Origin: an uncultured Clostridium sp.
GTDB taxonomy: Bacteria > Bacillota > Clostridia > TANB77 > CAG-508
Direction: 5' to 3'
NCBI GenBank assembly: GCA_900553405.1
Contig: USDF01000022.1
Location: 1-29,104 of the forward strand
DNA: 29,104 nucleotides
In this document: in pieces, positions 15,098 through 22,738 of the stretch
Position numbering within the stretch: position 1 is the first letter of the stretch
Layout: every line of letters begins with the position of its first letter
The notes under the pieces: model-generated
What the model was told of the DNA's origin: nothing
The model's input: the letters and a program-made list of their open reading frames with translations, nothing else
The model's database searches: none
Position numbers and translations under genes: made by a program

Positions 15098-16591
15098 TTA
15101 ATCTTTTTCTACTAGTGTAATTGTATAATGTAAATTATGATATTTTACATTATATGATTTTGTTTCTACTATTTGTACATTTTCTAGCTCTTGTTTTATT
15201 TCTTCTGTAAAATCTTCACTAGAATCTATTAGCCAAATTCTTCCTTTATAATCTTTAAGTCCATCTATATTTTCATATGTTTTAAAATTGTATCCAAAAG
15301 CTTTATATGCTTCTTCTACATTCCAATTATCTTTATTCCAAAAATATACTTTATTGTCTAAGAAATTGACATCTAAAACAAAACTATCTACATTATTTTT
15401 GTGTAATATTATATCATCTTTTTGTATATTTTCCTTTATGTATTCTATATGTTTATTATTACTTTCATCATAATTTGTTTTTATTAATTTTACTTGTACA
15501 AATATAGATATTATTAATGATATTATACAAATAGCTATAGTTATATATTTATTTCCTTTTTCAGCCATTGTATAACTTAAGAAGAATATAAACAACCCTG
15601 TTACACATAACATATATCTTGCATATATTATTGGTCTCCATATTATTAATGAAACTAAGCATATAGCAAGGACAAGTATTCCCCATATTAATATTGCAAG
15701 TTTCTCTGGCTTTTCTTCTTTACTTTTATTCTTTATATTAGCATATATCATGTATGCACATATTAATATTCCAAATATTCCTGCAATTACAGGATTTACA
15801 TATGCATCTCCACCTAAATTTCCTGTAAATTGGAAATTAAAAAATTCTATTAATGAATCTGGAAATTTAATTGATATCCAAAAGCCTGATGATACTTGTT
15901 TTACTTGTAATAGTAAAGAAACTATCCAAGGTATATATAATATTATTTGTGGTATTGCAACTGTAAAAAACATTTTTAAATTGTTTGTAATTTTTTTCTC
16001 TTTAACTGCTTCTTTTGCAAAAAATATGAATAACATTAAATTAACAATTCCTGCTGTAGCTAAAGCATAATAATGTGTATATGCTGATGCCAAGCTAAAT
16101 ATTGCAAATAAAATCCAATTTTTAATTTGTTTTTTATCTCTGTTTTTATAAACTCTATATGCATATATACACATTAGTGTAACTAACAACATAGCTAATG
16201 TATACATTCTAATTTCGCCTGTATACACCATATTTACAGGTAAGAAAAATACTAAAAAAGAAAAGATTAATCCTACATTTTTTCCAAAATCTTTTCTAAT
16301 ATGTGTAAAACCAAGTATTCCTAAAATTGATATACAAACTAATGAAAATAACCTGTAGCAAATTATTTTGTTTTCAAATATTAAATTAATAATATGTAAT
16401 ATCCAATAATATAAAATAGGATGTACATCATTTCCACCTATCGTCCAAATTTCTGTAAAAGTATGATTTGCTAAACCCACTGAATAACTTTCATCAAACC
16501 ATAAATTTTCGTGAAATATTGGTATCGCTACAAATATAATTCCTAATATTATAACTATTATATGTAATATATCTTTCTTATCTAATTTCAT
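15098..16591 (-). CDS. Membrane glycosyltransferase, GT39/ArnT-like
   Basis: A polytopic membrane protein of 497 aa with about ten hydrophobic segments in the first 380 residues and a soluble C-terminal domain. After the first membrane segment, HENLWFDESYSVGLANHT carries the Asp-Glu pair typical of GT-C enzymes of the GT39/GT83 type, followed by NDVHPILYYWILH and GEIRMYTLAMLL. Such enzymes move sugars from a lipid-linked donor to an acceptor outside the membrane; donor and acceptor are unknown. I chose the ATG at 16591 because AAAGGA lies just upstream; the ATG at 16612 has no ribosome binding site and would add seven residues. It heads the leftward run leading to cmk and plsC. Confidence 0.82.
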   Translation of the reverse strand: MKLDKKDILHIIVIILGIIFVAIPIFHENLWFDESYSVGLANHTFTEIWTIGGNDVHPILYYWILHIINLIFENKIICYRLFSLVCISILGILGFTHIRKDFGKNVGLIFSFLVFFLPVNMVYTGEIRMYTLAMLLVTLMCIYAYRVYKNRDKKQIKNWILFAIFSLASAYTHYYALATAGIVNLMLFIFFAKEAVKEKKITNNLKMFFTVAIPQIILYIPWIVSLLLQVKQVSSGFWISIKFPDSLIEFFNFQFTGNLGGDAYVNPVIAGIFGILICAYMIYANIKNKSKEEKPEKLAILIWGILVLAICLVSLIIWRPIIYARYMLCVTGLFIFFLSYTMAEKGNKYITIAICIISLIISIFVQVKLIKTNYDESNNKHIEYIKENIQKDDIILHKNNVDSFVLDVNFLDNKVYFWNKDNWNVEEAYKAFGYNFKTYENIDGLKDYKGRIWLIDSSEDFTEEIKQELENVQIVETKSYNVKYHNLHYTITLVEKD

Positions 16592-16761
16592 ATTAATTTT
16601 TATTCCTTTCATTGATATCTAAAGCTTTTTTAGAAAAATTATAAACTTATTTTTTCAAATTTCATTTTCGTTAGTTATTATATCATTATGAAAAAAAAAA
16701 GTCTATAAGTTTTATATATACACTATTGTAATTTCTCTAAAATTTCATATTGATTAAATAT

Positions 16762-16790
16762 TTGTCTTATTTTTATATTAATGTTATAAT
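16762..16790 (+). promoter_or_regulatory. Promoter of the VbhA-Fic pair
   Basis: TTGTCT, 17 bases, then an extended -10 TGTTATAAT, ending 33 bases before the antitoxin start codon. Confidence 0.78.
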
Positions 16791-16823
16791 ATATTTATAG
16801 ATTTAAAAGAAAGAGGAAATTTT

Positions 16824-17030
16824 ATGGATTTATCAATAAAAAATACAACTAGAGAACAAAGAAAAGAAATTGTAAAAACAGCTCTTGCAATTTCTATTAC
16901 AGGAACTGATTTTCCAAGTGATGAAGCTTTAAAAATAGTAAAAGAATACGTTGATGGTAAAACTGAAATTGAAGAAGTTCAAAGAAAAATTATTGAATTG
17001 TATAAAAAGGATGGTGAAAATAATGATTAA
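16824..17030 (+). CDS. VbhA-like antitoxin of a Fic toxin
   Basis: A 68-aa helical protein beginning MDLSIKNTTREQRKEIVKTA and immediately upstream of fic with an 8-base overlap, the arrangement of class I Fic modules. It follows the Antitoxin_VbhA pattern: a first helix, a short turn, then PSDEALKIVKEYVDGKTEIE and a final helix. In known VbhA proteins the turn has (S/T)xxxE(G/N), whose Glu blocks ATP in Fic. Here the corresponding stretch is ALAISITGTDFPS (20-32), with no Glu: Thr26-Gly27 seems to stand where Glu-Gly is expected. AGAGGAAA gives a good ribosome binding site. Alignment by eye only. Confidence 0.78.
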   Translation: MDLSIKNTTREQRKEIVKTALAISITGTDFPSDEALKIVKEYVDGKTEIEEVQRKIIELYKKDGENND

Positions 17031-17712
17031 AGACCCTTATATTCAAGAAAACGGAACTTTAAAAAATAGACTTGGTATTACTGACTATAATACTTTAAAT
17101 TCAGCTGAAAAAGATATTACATTTTCAAAATTTCTTAATATAAAAGAAACTTTCCGTACCAAATTTGATATTTCTTACATTAAAGCTATTCATAAACATA
17201 TTTTTGAAGATATTTTTGATTGGGCTGGTGAGTTTAGAGAAGTTCCTATTTATAAACAAGAAGTAGTAATTCCTGGTCTTAGTCTTAATTATACAGATCC
17301 TAAAAATATTGAAAAAGAATTATCTGATTGCTTAGAAAAAATTAATAATACTAATTGGGCTGCACTTACTTTAGATCAAAAAAGTGCTACTTTTACTAAG
17401 TATCTTACTGAATTTTGGGCAATTCATCCTTTTAGAGATGGTAATACTAGAACTACATTAACATTTGCTACTCAATTTTCAAGAGAGCATGATTTTCCTT
17501 TAGATTTAGGTATTTTGCTTGATAATTTAACAAGAAAATTTGATAGTAATGGTAAAATTACACAATTTAGTATTAGAGATAAATTTGTATTATCAGCTAT
17601 TCCTGAAGAATATTGTCCTGAACCTGAACATTTAAATTCTTTAATTCATACTGCAATGGTTTCTGGAATATCTAAAAATATAGAAAAATTACAAAATAAT
17701 TTAGAAAGATAA
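17023..17712 (+). CDS. fic: Fic-domain AMPylating toxin, class I
   Basis: A 229-aa Fic protein. The signature HPFRDGNTR (135-143) is complete: catalytic His135, Asp/Glu-position residue and the Asn and Arg that bind the nucleotide. Upstream, IHKHIFEDIFDWAGEFREV (56-74) is the typical helix and flap entry. Fic toxins of this type transfer AMP to target proteins such as gyrase or topoisomerase IV; the target here is unknown. I place the start at 17023, where ATG overlaps the antitoxin stop and AAAAAGGATGG lies upstream; an earlier start in the same frame would be inside the antitoxin gene. A bidirectional terminator follows. Confidence 0.92.
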   Translation: MIKDPYIQENGTLKNRLGITDYNTLNSAEKDITFSKFLNIKETFRTKFDISYIKAIHKHIFEDIFDWAGEFREVPIYKQEVVIPGLSLNYTDPKNIEKELSDCLEKINNTNWAALTLDQKSATFTKYLTEFWAIHPFRDGNTRTTLTFATQFSREHDFPLDLGILLDNLTRKFDSNGKITQFSIRDKFVLSAIPEEYCPEPEHLNSLIHTAMVSGISKNIEKLQNNLER

Positions 17713-17761
17713 TTTTATTTATTATAGAAATTTACCTATAATTAGACTTATTAAATTGCAA

Positions 17762-17810
17762 AAATATGGTTAGTAATTATCTAAAATATTGATAACTACT
17801 AACCATATTT
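17762..17810. terminator. Bidirectional terminator between fic and the GT2 gene
   Basis: AAATATGGTTAGTA pairs with TACTAACCATATTT (14 bp), extended after one mismatch by TTATC/GATAA around a nine-base loop. T-rich tails lie on both sides of convergent genes. Confidence 0.85.
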
Positions 17811-17815
17811 ATTTT

Positions 17816-19045
17816 TTAATTTACTTCATTTATTTTTATATCTCTTACGTGTTCTATTTTTTCCCACTTTGTATTTCTTACAAATAAACATTTAAAGTTA
17901 ATTAATAGCCATGAACCTAAGAATAGAGGATAAAAAATTAATCCTTTTAACATTGGTTTAATTGGCTTTTTATCTAATACCATAATTAATAATGCTGTTA
18001 GTATTGGTAATAAAAATGTTGGTATTAAATAGCGCAAACAATTTATTAATAGTTCTTGAGCTGTCATTCCATTTGCAAAATACATTACAAAGTTTAATAA
18101 TAATAAAATAATTGTTACTACAAACATTGGTATACTACCTAGTATATATAAAAGTCCATCAAAGTTCATTAATGTTTTCTTTTCTTTTACAGCTGCCGCT
18201 AATAGTCCAGTATATTCTTTCATACATTGAATATGTCCAACTGTCCATCTTGATCTTTGAGACCATGATTGTTTAAATCCTGTTGGTTGCTCATCATACA
18301 CTATTGCATCTGTTGCCCAACCTAATTTTCTTCCTTCTATAATATTTTTTAAAGAAAATTCTATATCTTCTGTTAATGTATTTGTATCCCAACCTGTTGG
18401 TTTTATTATATCAAATCTAACCATAAAACCTGTACCATTTAAAAGTGGAGATAAACCTAAATTATATCTTGCTAAATGATAAAAACGATTCATTGTCCAA
18501 TAGAAAATTGCATAACCTGCTGTTATCCAGTTATCTGTAGGGTTTTTAATATCACGATAACCTTGTACTACATTCTCTCCTTGGCATAGTTTTTTATTCA
18601 TTGCTTTTAAAAAGTTTTCATCTGCTATGTTATCTGCATCAAATATACAAAATGCATCATATGGTGCATCTTCTTCTATCTTTTGAGCTAAAAACCATTG
18701 AAGTGCAAAACCTTTTGTTTTTTTCTTTTCATCAAATCTTTCATAAACAATTGCTCCTGCATTTCTTGCTACTTCTGCTGTATTATCTGTGCAGTTATCT
18801 GCTATTACATATATATCATATAAGTTTTTAGGATATTTTTGATTTTTTAAACTTTCTATTAAGTTTGCAACCACTGCCGCTTCGTTATGTGCAGGAATGA
18901 TTGCCATAAATCTATTTTCTTTATCCTCTAATATTGGTTTTTCTTTTAATTTTACTAATGAACATATACTAACTATTAATTGATATAACCAAAATATTGT
19001 TACCAACCAAGCTAATGCTTGTTGTAATATATATAAATATTCCAT
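17816..19045 (-). CDS. Processive family 2 glycosyltransferase, membrane-bound
   Basis: A 409-aa enzyme of the cellulose/hyaluronan synthase-like GT2 group. An N-terminal membrane segment (about 10-30) precedes the GT-A domain, which shows IPAHNEA (50-56), ADNCTDNTAEVA with Asp83, IFDADN (134-139), TEDIEF (225-230) and QRSRW (263-267): the D, DxD, TED, Q(R/Q)xRW set of processive synthases. Three or four C-terminal hydrophobic segments follow. It probably makes or exports a polysaccharide from a nucleotide sugar; the polymer is unknown and no PilZ or partner gene is adjacent. It is a single leftward gene. Confidence 0.88.
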   Translation of the reverse strand: MEYLYILQQALAWLVTIFWLYQLIVSICSLVKLKEKPILEDKENRFMAIIPAHNEAAVVANLIESLKNQKYPKNLYDIYVIADNCTDNTAEVARNAGAIVYERFDEKKKTKGFALQWFLAQKIEEDAPYDAFCIFDADNIADENFLKAMNKKLCQGENVVQGYRDIKNPTDNWITAGYAIFYWTMNRFYHLARYNLGLSPLLNGTGFMVRFDIIKPTGWDTNTLTEDIEFSLKNIIEGRKLGWATDAIVYDEQPTGFKQSWSQRSRWTVGHIQCMKEYTGLLAAAVKEKKTLMNFDGLLYILGSIPMFVVTIILLLLNFVMYFANGMTAQELLINCLRYLIPTFLLPILTALLIMVLDKKPIKPMLKGLIFYPLFLGSWLLINFKCLFVRNTKWEKIEHVRDIKINEVN

Positions 19046-19174
19046 TTTTTGCTCCTTGTCCTTTTTTATATTTTATTAGTTAATCATTAATATTATACTA
19101 TTTTCTTTTTTATTTTGCAATGATTTGTAATATTTTTATTTAATTTTCAAATAAATTTCACATATAAAGAAAAA

Positions 19175-19223
19175 GAACCTAAAATTTTCTATTAAATACA
19201 AACTTTAAGAAAATCTTAGGCTC
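19175..19223. repeat. Hairpin repeat, copy 3 of 3 (diverged)
   Basis: Arms CCTAAAATTTTCT and AGAAAATCTTAGG with loop ATTAAATACAAACTTTA. It matches the copies at 1-48 and 5687-5741 through stem and loop, with several base changes. It lies 15 bases downstream of the pnp stop and may end that transcript. Confidence 0.7.
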
Positions 19224-19237
19224 ATCATATTTATTTT

Positions 19238-21373
19238 TTACTCTTCTTCTTTGTTGTCTTCTGAATTTGTTACTTCTAGGTCTTTCATATTTAAGTTTAT
19301 TCTACCTTGATTGTCTATTTCAGATACCTTAACTGTAACTTCATCTCCAACTGAAAGAACATCTTCTACTTTTTCTACTCTTTTATTTGAGATTTTAGAG
19401 ATATGAAGTAATCCTTCTTTTCCTCCACCTAAATCTACAAATGCTCCAAATGTAGCTATTCTTGTTACTTTTCCGTCATATATTTTTCCAGCTTCTATTT
19501 CTCTTGTTATTTCTTCTATCATTTTCTTAGCTTTTGGTCCATCTTGTCCTTCTGTAGAATAAATGCAAACTGTTCCATCTTCTTCTATGTCAATTTTAAC
19601 TCCATTTGCTTCTTCTATTATTTTATTTATCATTTTTCCACCAGGTCCGATAACATCTTTAATTTTATCTACTGGTATTGTCATTGTAATAATTTTAGGT
19701 GCATATTTTGATATTTCTTTTCTAGGTTCTGCAATTACTGGTAACATGATGTTATCTAATATATAATCTCTTGCAACTTTTGTTCTTGCAAAAGCTTCTG
19801 CAATTATATCGTATGTTAAACCATCACATTTAATATCTACTTGAATTGCTGTAATACCTTCTTTTGTTCCACCAACTTTAAAGTCCATGTCTCCAAAGAA
19901 GTCTTCAATTCCTTGAATATCTGTAAGCATTACATATTCATTTGGATTTTCTTTGCTTGTAACTAAACCTGTTGATATACCTGCAACTGGTCTTTTAATT
20001 GGAACACCAGCATCCATTAATGCTAAAGTACTTCCACAAATACTTGCTTGTGATGTTGAACCATTTGAAGATAAAATTTCAGATACAACACGAATTGCAT
20101 ATGGAAATTCTTCTTCTGATGGAATTACTGGAACTAATGCTTTTTCTGCTAAAGCTCCATGTCCTATTTCTCTTCTTCCAGGTCCACGAGAAGGTCTTGC
20201 TTCTCCTACTGAATAAGATGGAAAGTTATATTGGTGCATATATCTTTTTCCTGTTTCTTCATCTACACCATCTAGCATTTGTTCTTCACTCTTCATTCCT
20301 AGAGTCACAATAGTCATAGCTTGTGTTTGACCTCTAGTAAATATTGCACTACCATGTACTCTTGGAAGTAAACCTACTTCACATGAAAGTGGTCTTAATT
20401 CATCTATTTTTCTTCCATCTGGACGTTTGTGTTCATTGAAGATCATTTCTCTAACACATTCTTTTTCTAAATCATGAACTGTATCTGCAATGTCTTGTTT
20501 TCTTTCTTCTCCTGCTTCTTCTCCATATTTTTCTACTACATAGTTTGTAATATCTTCTGTTATTTTATCTATGTTAGCGTCTCTAGTCTCTTTGTCTGGA
20601 GCTTGTACATCTTGGTACATTCTATCTTTGAAAGCTCCTCTTAATTCCTCATAGAAACTTTCTTCTACACCAAAGTGTTTGTATTCAAATTTTTCTTTTC
20701 CACAATCTTTTTGAATTTCAGAAATAAATTCACAGATTTTTTTAATTTCTACATGAGCTGCTTTTATAGCCTCTAACATTGTATCGTTTGGTATTTCGTC
20801 TGCTCCTGCTTCAATCATTGTTATCTTTTCTTGTGTTGCAGCTACTGTTAATGTTAATCTTGATTTTTCTCTTTGAGCTACTGTTGGGTTTATAACAATT
20901 TGTCCATCTACATAACCTACATTTACTGCTGCTGTTGGTCCACCAAATGGGATATCTGAAATTGCTAAAGCTGCTGCTGCACCTATCATGGCACATACTT
21001 CTGGGCTATTGTCTTGTTCTACTGAAAGAACTGTTGCAACAACACATACATCATTTCTGAAATCCTTTGGGAATAATGGACGAAGTGGTCTATCTATTGC
21101 TCTTGATGTTAATATTGCTTTGTCTGTTGGTTTTCCTTCTCTTTTTGTAAAGCTTCCTGGAATTTTTCCTACAGCATATAATTTTTCTTCATAATCTACT
21201 GATAATGGGAAAAAGTCAATTCCATCTTTTGGTTCTTTTGCAGCTGTAACATTTACCATTACAACTGTGTCTCCGTAGCGAACCATAACGCTACCATTTG
21301 CAAGTTCTGCTATTTTACCTGTTTCTATTGTTAGCTTTCTTCCTGCAAGTTCTGTTGAATAAGTTTTAAACAT
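19238..21373 (-). CDS. pnp: Polynucleotide phosphorylase
   Basis: A full-length 711-aa 3'-5' exoribonuclease that degrades RNA with phosphate and acts in mRNA turnover. Two RNase PH domains are visible (RPLRPLFPKDFRND and DRPLRPLF region at the start; LPRVHGSAIFTRGQTQ and GHGALAEKALVPV in the second). They are followed by a KH domain (DKIKDVIGPGGKMINKI) and an S1 domain (GKVTRIATFGAFVDLGGGKE) near the C-terminus. The ribosome binding site AAAAGGAGA is strong. It follows rpsO, the usual order, but with a 335-bp gap that holds a terminator, two repeat copies and a hairpin, so pnp may be transcribed separately. Confidence 0.97.
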   Translation of the reverse strand: MFKTYSTELAGRKLTIETGKIAELANGSVMVRYGDTVVMVNVTAAKEPKDGIDFFPLSVDYEEKLYAVGKIPGSFTKREGKPTDKAILTSRAIDRPLRPLFPKDFRNDVCVVATVLSVEQDNSPEVCAMIGAAAALAISDIPFGGPTAAVNVGYVDGQIVINPTVAQREKSRLTLTVAATQEKITMIEAGADEIPNDTMLEAIKAAHVEIKKICEFISEIQKDCGKEKFEYKHFGVEESFYEELRGAFKDRMYQDVQAPDKETRDANIDKITEDITNYVVEKYGEEAGEERKQDIADTVHDLEKECVREMIFNEHKRPDGRKIDELRPLSCEVGLLPRVHGSAIFTRGQTQAMTIVTLGMKSEEQMLDGVDEETGKRYMHQYNFPSYSVGEARPSRGPGRREIGHGALAEKALVPVIPSEEEFPYAIRVVSEILSSNGSTSQASICGSTLALMDAGVPIKRPVAGISTGLVTSKENPNEYVMLTDIQGIEDFFGDMDFKVGGTKEGITAIQVDIKCDGLTYDIIAEAFARTKVARDYILDNIMLPVIAEPRKEISKYAPKIITMTIPVDKIKDVIGPGGKMINKIIEEANGVKIDIEEDGTVCIYSTEGQDGPKAKKMIEEITREIEAGKIYDGKVTRIATFGAFVDLGGGKEGLLHISKISNKRVEKVEDVLSVGDEVTVKVSEIDNQGRINLNMKDLEVTNSEDNKEEE

Positions 21374-21392
21374 AAATATTTCTCCTTTTCTT

Positions 21393-21420
21393 CCTCAAAA
21401 GTTCCAGGTGCTTTTGAGAT
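21393..21420. repeat. Short palindromic repeat, copy A (pnp leader)
   Basis: CTCAAAAG and CTTTTGAG form an 8-bp stem around TTCCAGGTG. A related sequence lies at 21623-21650. Copy A ends about 20 bases upstream of the pnp start codon, directly before its ribosome binding site. Confidence 0.6.
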
Positions 21421-21489
21421 AAATCTTTATTTCGTTTATTTTTATACCTTTATATATTTTCTAACAATACTTTTCTTAGCTGTAACCTC

Positions 21490-21520
21490 TACAATGTACT
21501 ATTTTTTATAGTATATTGTA
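21490..21520 (-). promoter_or_regulatory. Hairpin in the rpsO-pnp interval
   Basis: TACAATGTACTAT pairs with ATAGTATATTGTA (13 bp, one G-T wobble or mismatch) around five Ts; flanking TAGCT/AGCTA can extend it. It lies about 120 bases upstream of pnp. Bacterial pnp mRNAs often carry a leader stem cut by RNase III for autoregulation, so this is a candidate for that role, by analogy only. Confidence 0.5.
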
Positions 21521-21622
21521 CAAGCTACATTCTAATTTCAAGTATTATTATAAAATAAAAATATTTTATAAAATTATAATTTATTATAAGACTACTTATT
21601 AAATTATAATTCTAATCTATTA

Positions 21623-21650
21623 CCCCATAAGTTCCTGGTCTTTTGAGGCA
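21623..21650. repeat. Short palindromic repeat, copy B
   Basis: CCCCATAAGTTCCTGGT followed by CTTTTGAGG matches copy A at 21393-21420 at most positions in the same orientation, with a one-base gap. Its own stem is weaker. Confidence 0.55.
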
Positions 21651-21665
21651 AAATAATTTTAAAAT

Positions 21666-21696
21666 GGACGTTTCACTTTTATTTAGCAAAACGTCC
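21666..21696 (-). terminator. Terminator of rpsO
   Basis: On the minus strand GGACGTTT pairs with AAACGTCC, followed by ATTTTAAAAT. It lies just after the rpsO stop. Confidence 0.75.
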
Positions 21697-21707
21697 TTTT
21701 TGATTAA

Positions 21708-21983
21708 TTATTTTCTTAATCCTAATTTTTCAACGATATCTCTGTATCTTTGAACATCTTTATCACTTAAATATTTAAGTAAGCTACGTCTTGCACCTAC
21801 CATTTTTAAAAGACCTCTTCTTGAGTGATTGTCTTTTTTGTGTACTTTTAAGTGTTCTGTTAATTCATTAATTCTTTCTGTTAAAAGAGCTATTTGAACT
21901 TCTGGAGAACCAGTATCTTTTTCATCTCTTTTATAAGCATTAATGATTTCTTGTTTTCTTTCTTTTGTCATTTTAGATTGCAC
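21708..21983 (-). CDS. rpsO: 30S ribosomal protein S15
   Basis: A typical-size protein of 91 aa. EVQIALLTERINELTEHLKVHKKD (with a gap-free RRGLLKMVGARRSLLKYL C-terminal half) is the S15 signature. It binds 16S rRNA early in 30S assembly. The ribosome binding site AGGAGGTG is strong, and an extended -10 promoter lies about 90 bases upstream. The leader has alternative hairpins that could allow S15 autoregulation. pnp follows in the same direction. Confidence 0.97.
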   Translation of the reverse strand: MQSKMTKERKQEIINAYKRDEKDTGSPEVQIALLTERINELTEHLKVHKKDNHSRRGLLKMVGARRSLLKYLSDKDVQRYRDIVEKLGLRK

Positions 21984-22003
21984 CTCCTATTTTCTTTATT
22001 TGC

Positions 22004-22038
22004 CTTAAACTGAGTTTAAGTAGGTTTTTCCTAAAACT
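22004..22038 (-). promoter_or_regulatory. Structured rpsO leader with two exclusive folds
   Basis: On the minus strand CTTAAAC-TCA-GTTTAAG forms a 7-bp hairpin close to the start codon. The same AAACT bases can instead pair with AGTTT upstream, together with TAGG/CCTA around AAAAA. The two folds cannot coexist. S15 represses its own mRNA through leader structures in several bacteria, so this is a candidate regulatory leader; no known S15-leader class was matched. Confidence 0.45.
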
Positions 22039-22068
22039 AAGTATAAGGTATTTGTCTTTGACTTAACT

Positions 22069-22097
22069 ATAATACCATGTTTTTCTAATAAATGCAA
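22069..22097 (-). promoter_or_regulatory. Promoter of rpsO
   Basis: On the minus strand TTGCAT, 17 bases, extended -10 TGGTATTAT. It lies about 85 bases upstream of the rpsO start codon, leaving room for the structured leader. Confidence 0.75.
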
Positions 22098-22120
22098 TAG
22101 TAAAATGCAAAAAAACATTA

Positions 22121-22165
22121 GGGACGGTCCTTTTTGTTCCGAAATCGGAACAGGAGGGACACTCC
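22121..22165 (+). repeat. GC-rich intergenic hairpin repeat
   Basis: Starting GGGACGGTCC, this patch is GC-rich compared with its surroundings. As plus-strand RNA, 22127-22141 (GUCCUUUUUGUUCCG) pairs at all 15 positions with 22146-22160 around AAAU, using three G-U wobbles. On the minus strand the wobble pairs would be lost, so the plus-strand RNA is the better fold. The GGGACGGTCCTTTTTGTTCC style resembles an intergenic repeat I recall from many Firmicutes; membership was not checked. Confidence 0.65.
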
Positions 22166-22185
22166 TTAATATTGCAAAAACATAT

Positions 22186-22231
22186 AAAAATGAGATAGAA
22201 ATTTTATTTTTTTAGTTTCTATCTCATTTTT
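22186..22231. terminator. Terminator downstream of the 101-aa unknown gene
   Basis: AAAAATGAGATAGAAA pairs perfectly with TTTCTATCTCATTTTT (16 bp). The gene on the minus strand ends four bases away, and its transcript would end in the T run. Confidence 0.85.
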
Positions 22232-22234
22232 ATT

Positions 22235-22540
22235 TTACTCACAATACTTATTTAATATTGCCCATATAATTTTGTGGTATCTTCTAATTTCTATAATCTT
22301 AGAGCCATCGTCACATTCGCAAGTTATGAAAGGTGTATCCTTTTGGCTGTTTCTATCTTTATCTATTGTTATAGAAATAAGATTTGGTGTTACTTTAACC
22401 AATTTAGAAGAAATTTCATTATCATCTGAAAAAGATTTTTTTATGCTTTTCATCAACTCATAAAACCCTTTCCGTTCTATTTCTTTTATGTGCTCTTTTC
22501 CGTTCTCTTTCCAAATAAAAGTAATTTCCTCTTTTTTCAT
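22235..22540 (-). CDS. Small protein of unknown function
   Basis: A 101-aa soluble, mildly acidic protein starting MKKEEITFIWKENGKEHIKE. The start at 22540 is fixed by a textbook GGAGG ten bases upstream; the frame is open for 27 more codons but that stretch is a leader hairpin. Mid-protein there is a beta-like segment (KLVKVTPNLISITIDKD), then CECDDGSKIIEIRRYHKII near the end. I recognise no family. It is a single leftward gene flanked by a leader hairpin and a strong terminator. Confidence 0.65.
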   Translation of the reverse strand: MKKEEITFIWKENGKEHIKEIERKGFYELMKSIKKSFSDDNEISSKLVKVTPNLISITIDKDRNSQKDTPFITCECDDGSKIIEIRRYHKIIWAILNKYCE

Positions 22541-22568
22541 TTTATTTACCTCCTTCAACTGTTTGCTT

Positions 22569-22615
22569 TTTAGATAAACTTTGGAGATAAATGTATGTCT
22601 CCGATAGTTATCTAA
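22569..22615 (-). promoter_or_regulatory. Leader hairpin of the unknown gene at 22235-22540
   Basis: TTTAGATAA pairs with TTATCTAAA, CT with AG (one bulged A), and GGAGA with TCTCC across a small internal loop, around about ten bases. No T tail follows on the minus strand, so it is more likely a structured 5' leader than a terminator. It contains a GGAGA that could be hidden by pairing. Confidence 0.45.
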
Positions 22616-22688
22616 AGACATATTTGTACTTTAAACTGTTTTCATATTATAACATGCTTTCTTTATTTTATCAATAGTTAACAATATA

Positions 22689-22728
22689 ATAGACGCTTAT
22701 ACTCTTATATATTAGTAAAAGCGTCTAT
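22689..22728 (-). terminator. Hairpin downstream of the L,D-transpeptidase gene
   Basis: ATAGACGCTT pairs with AAGCGTCTAT, extended by TACT/AGTA past one mismatch. It begins ten bases after the stop, but the minus-strand tail (TATATTGTTAAC) is T-poor. Confidence 0.6.
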
Positions 22729-22738
22729 ATTAAACATA

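Noticed and set aside
16951..17022. Longer N-terminus for Fic, starting inside the antitoxin gene
   Set aside because: The extra residues (KLKLKKFKEKL...) are an out-of-frame read of the antitoxin, and a proper start with ribosome binding site exists at 17023.
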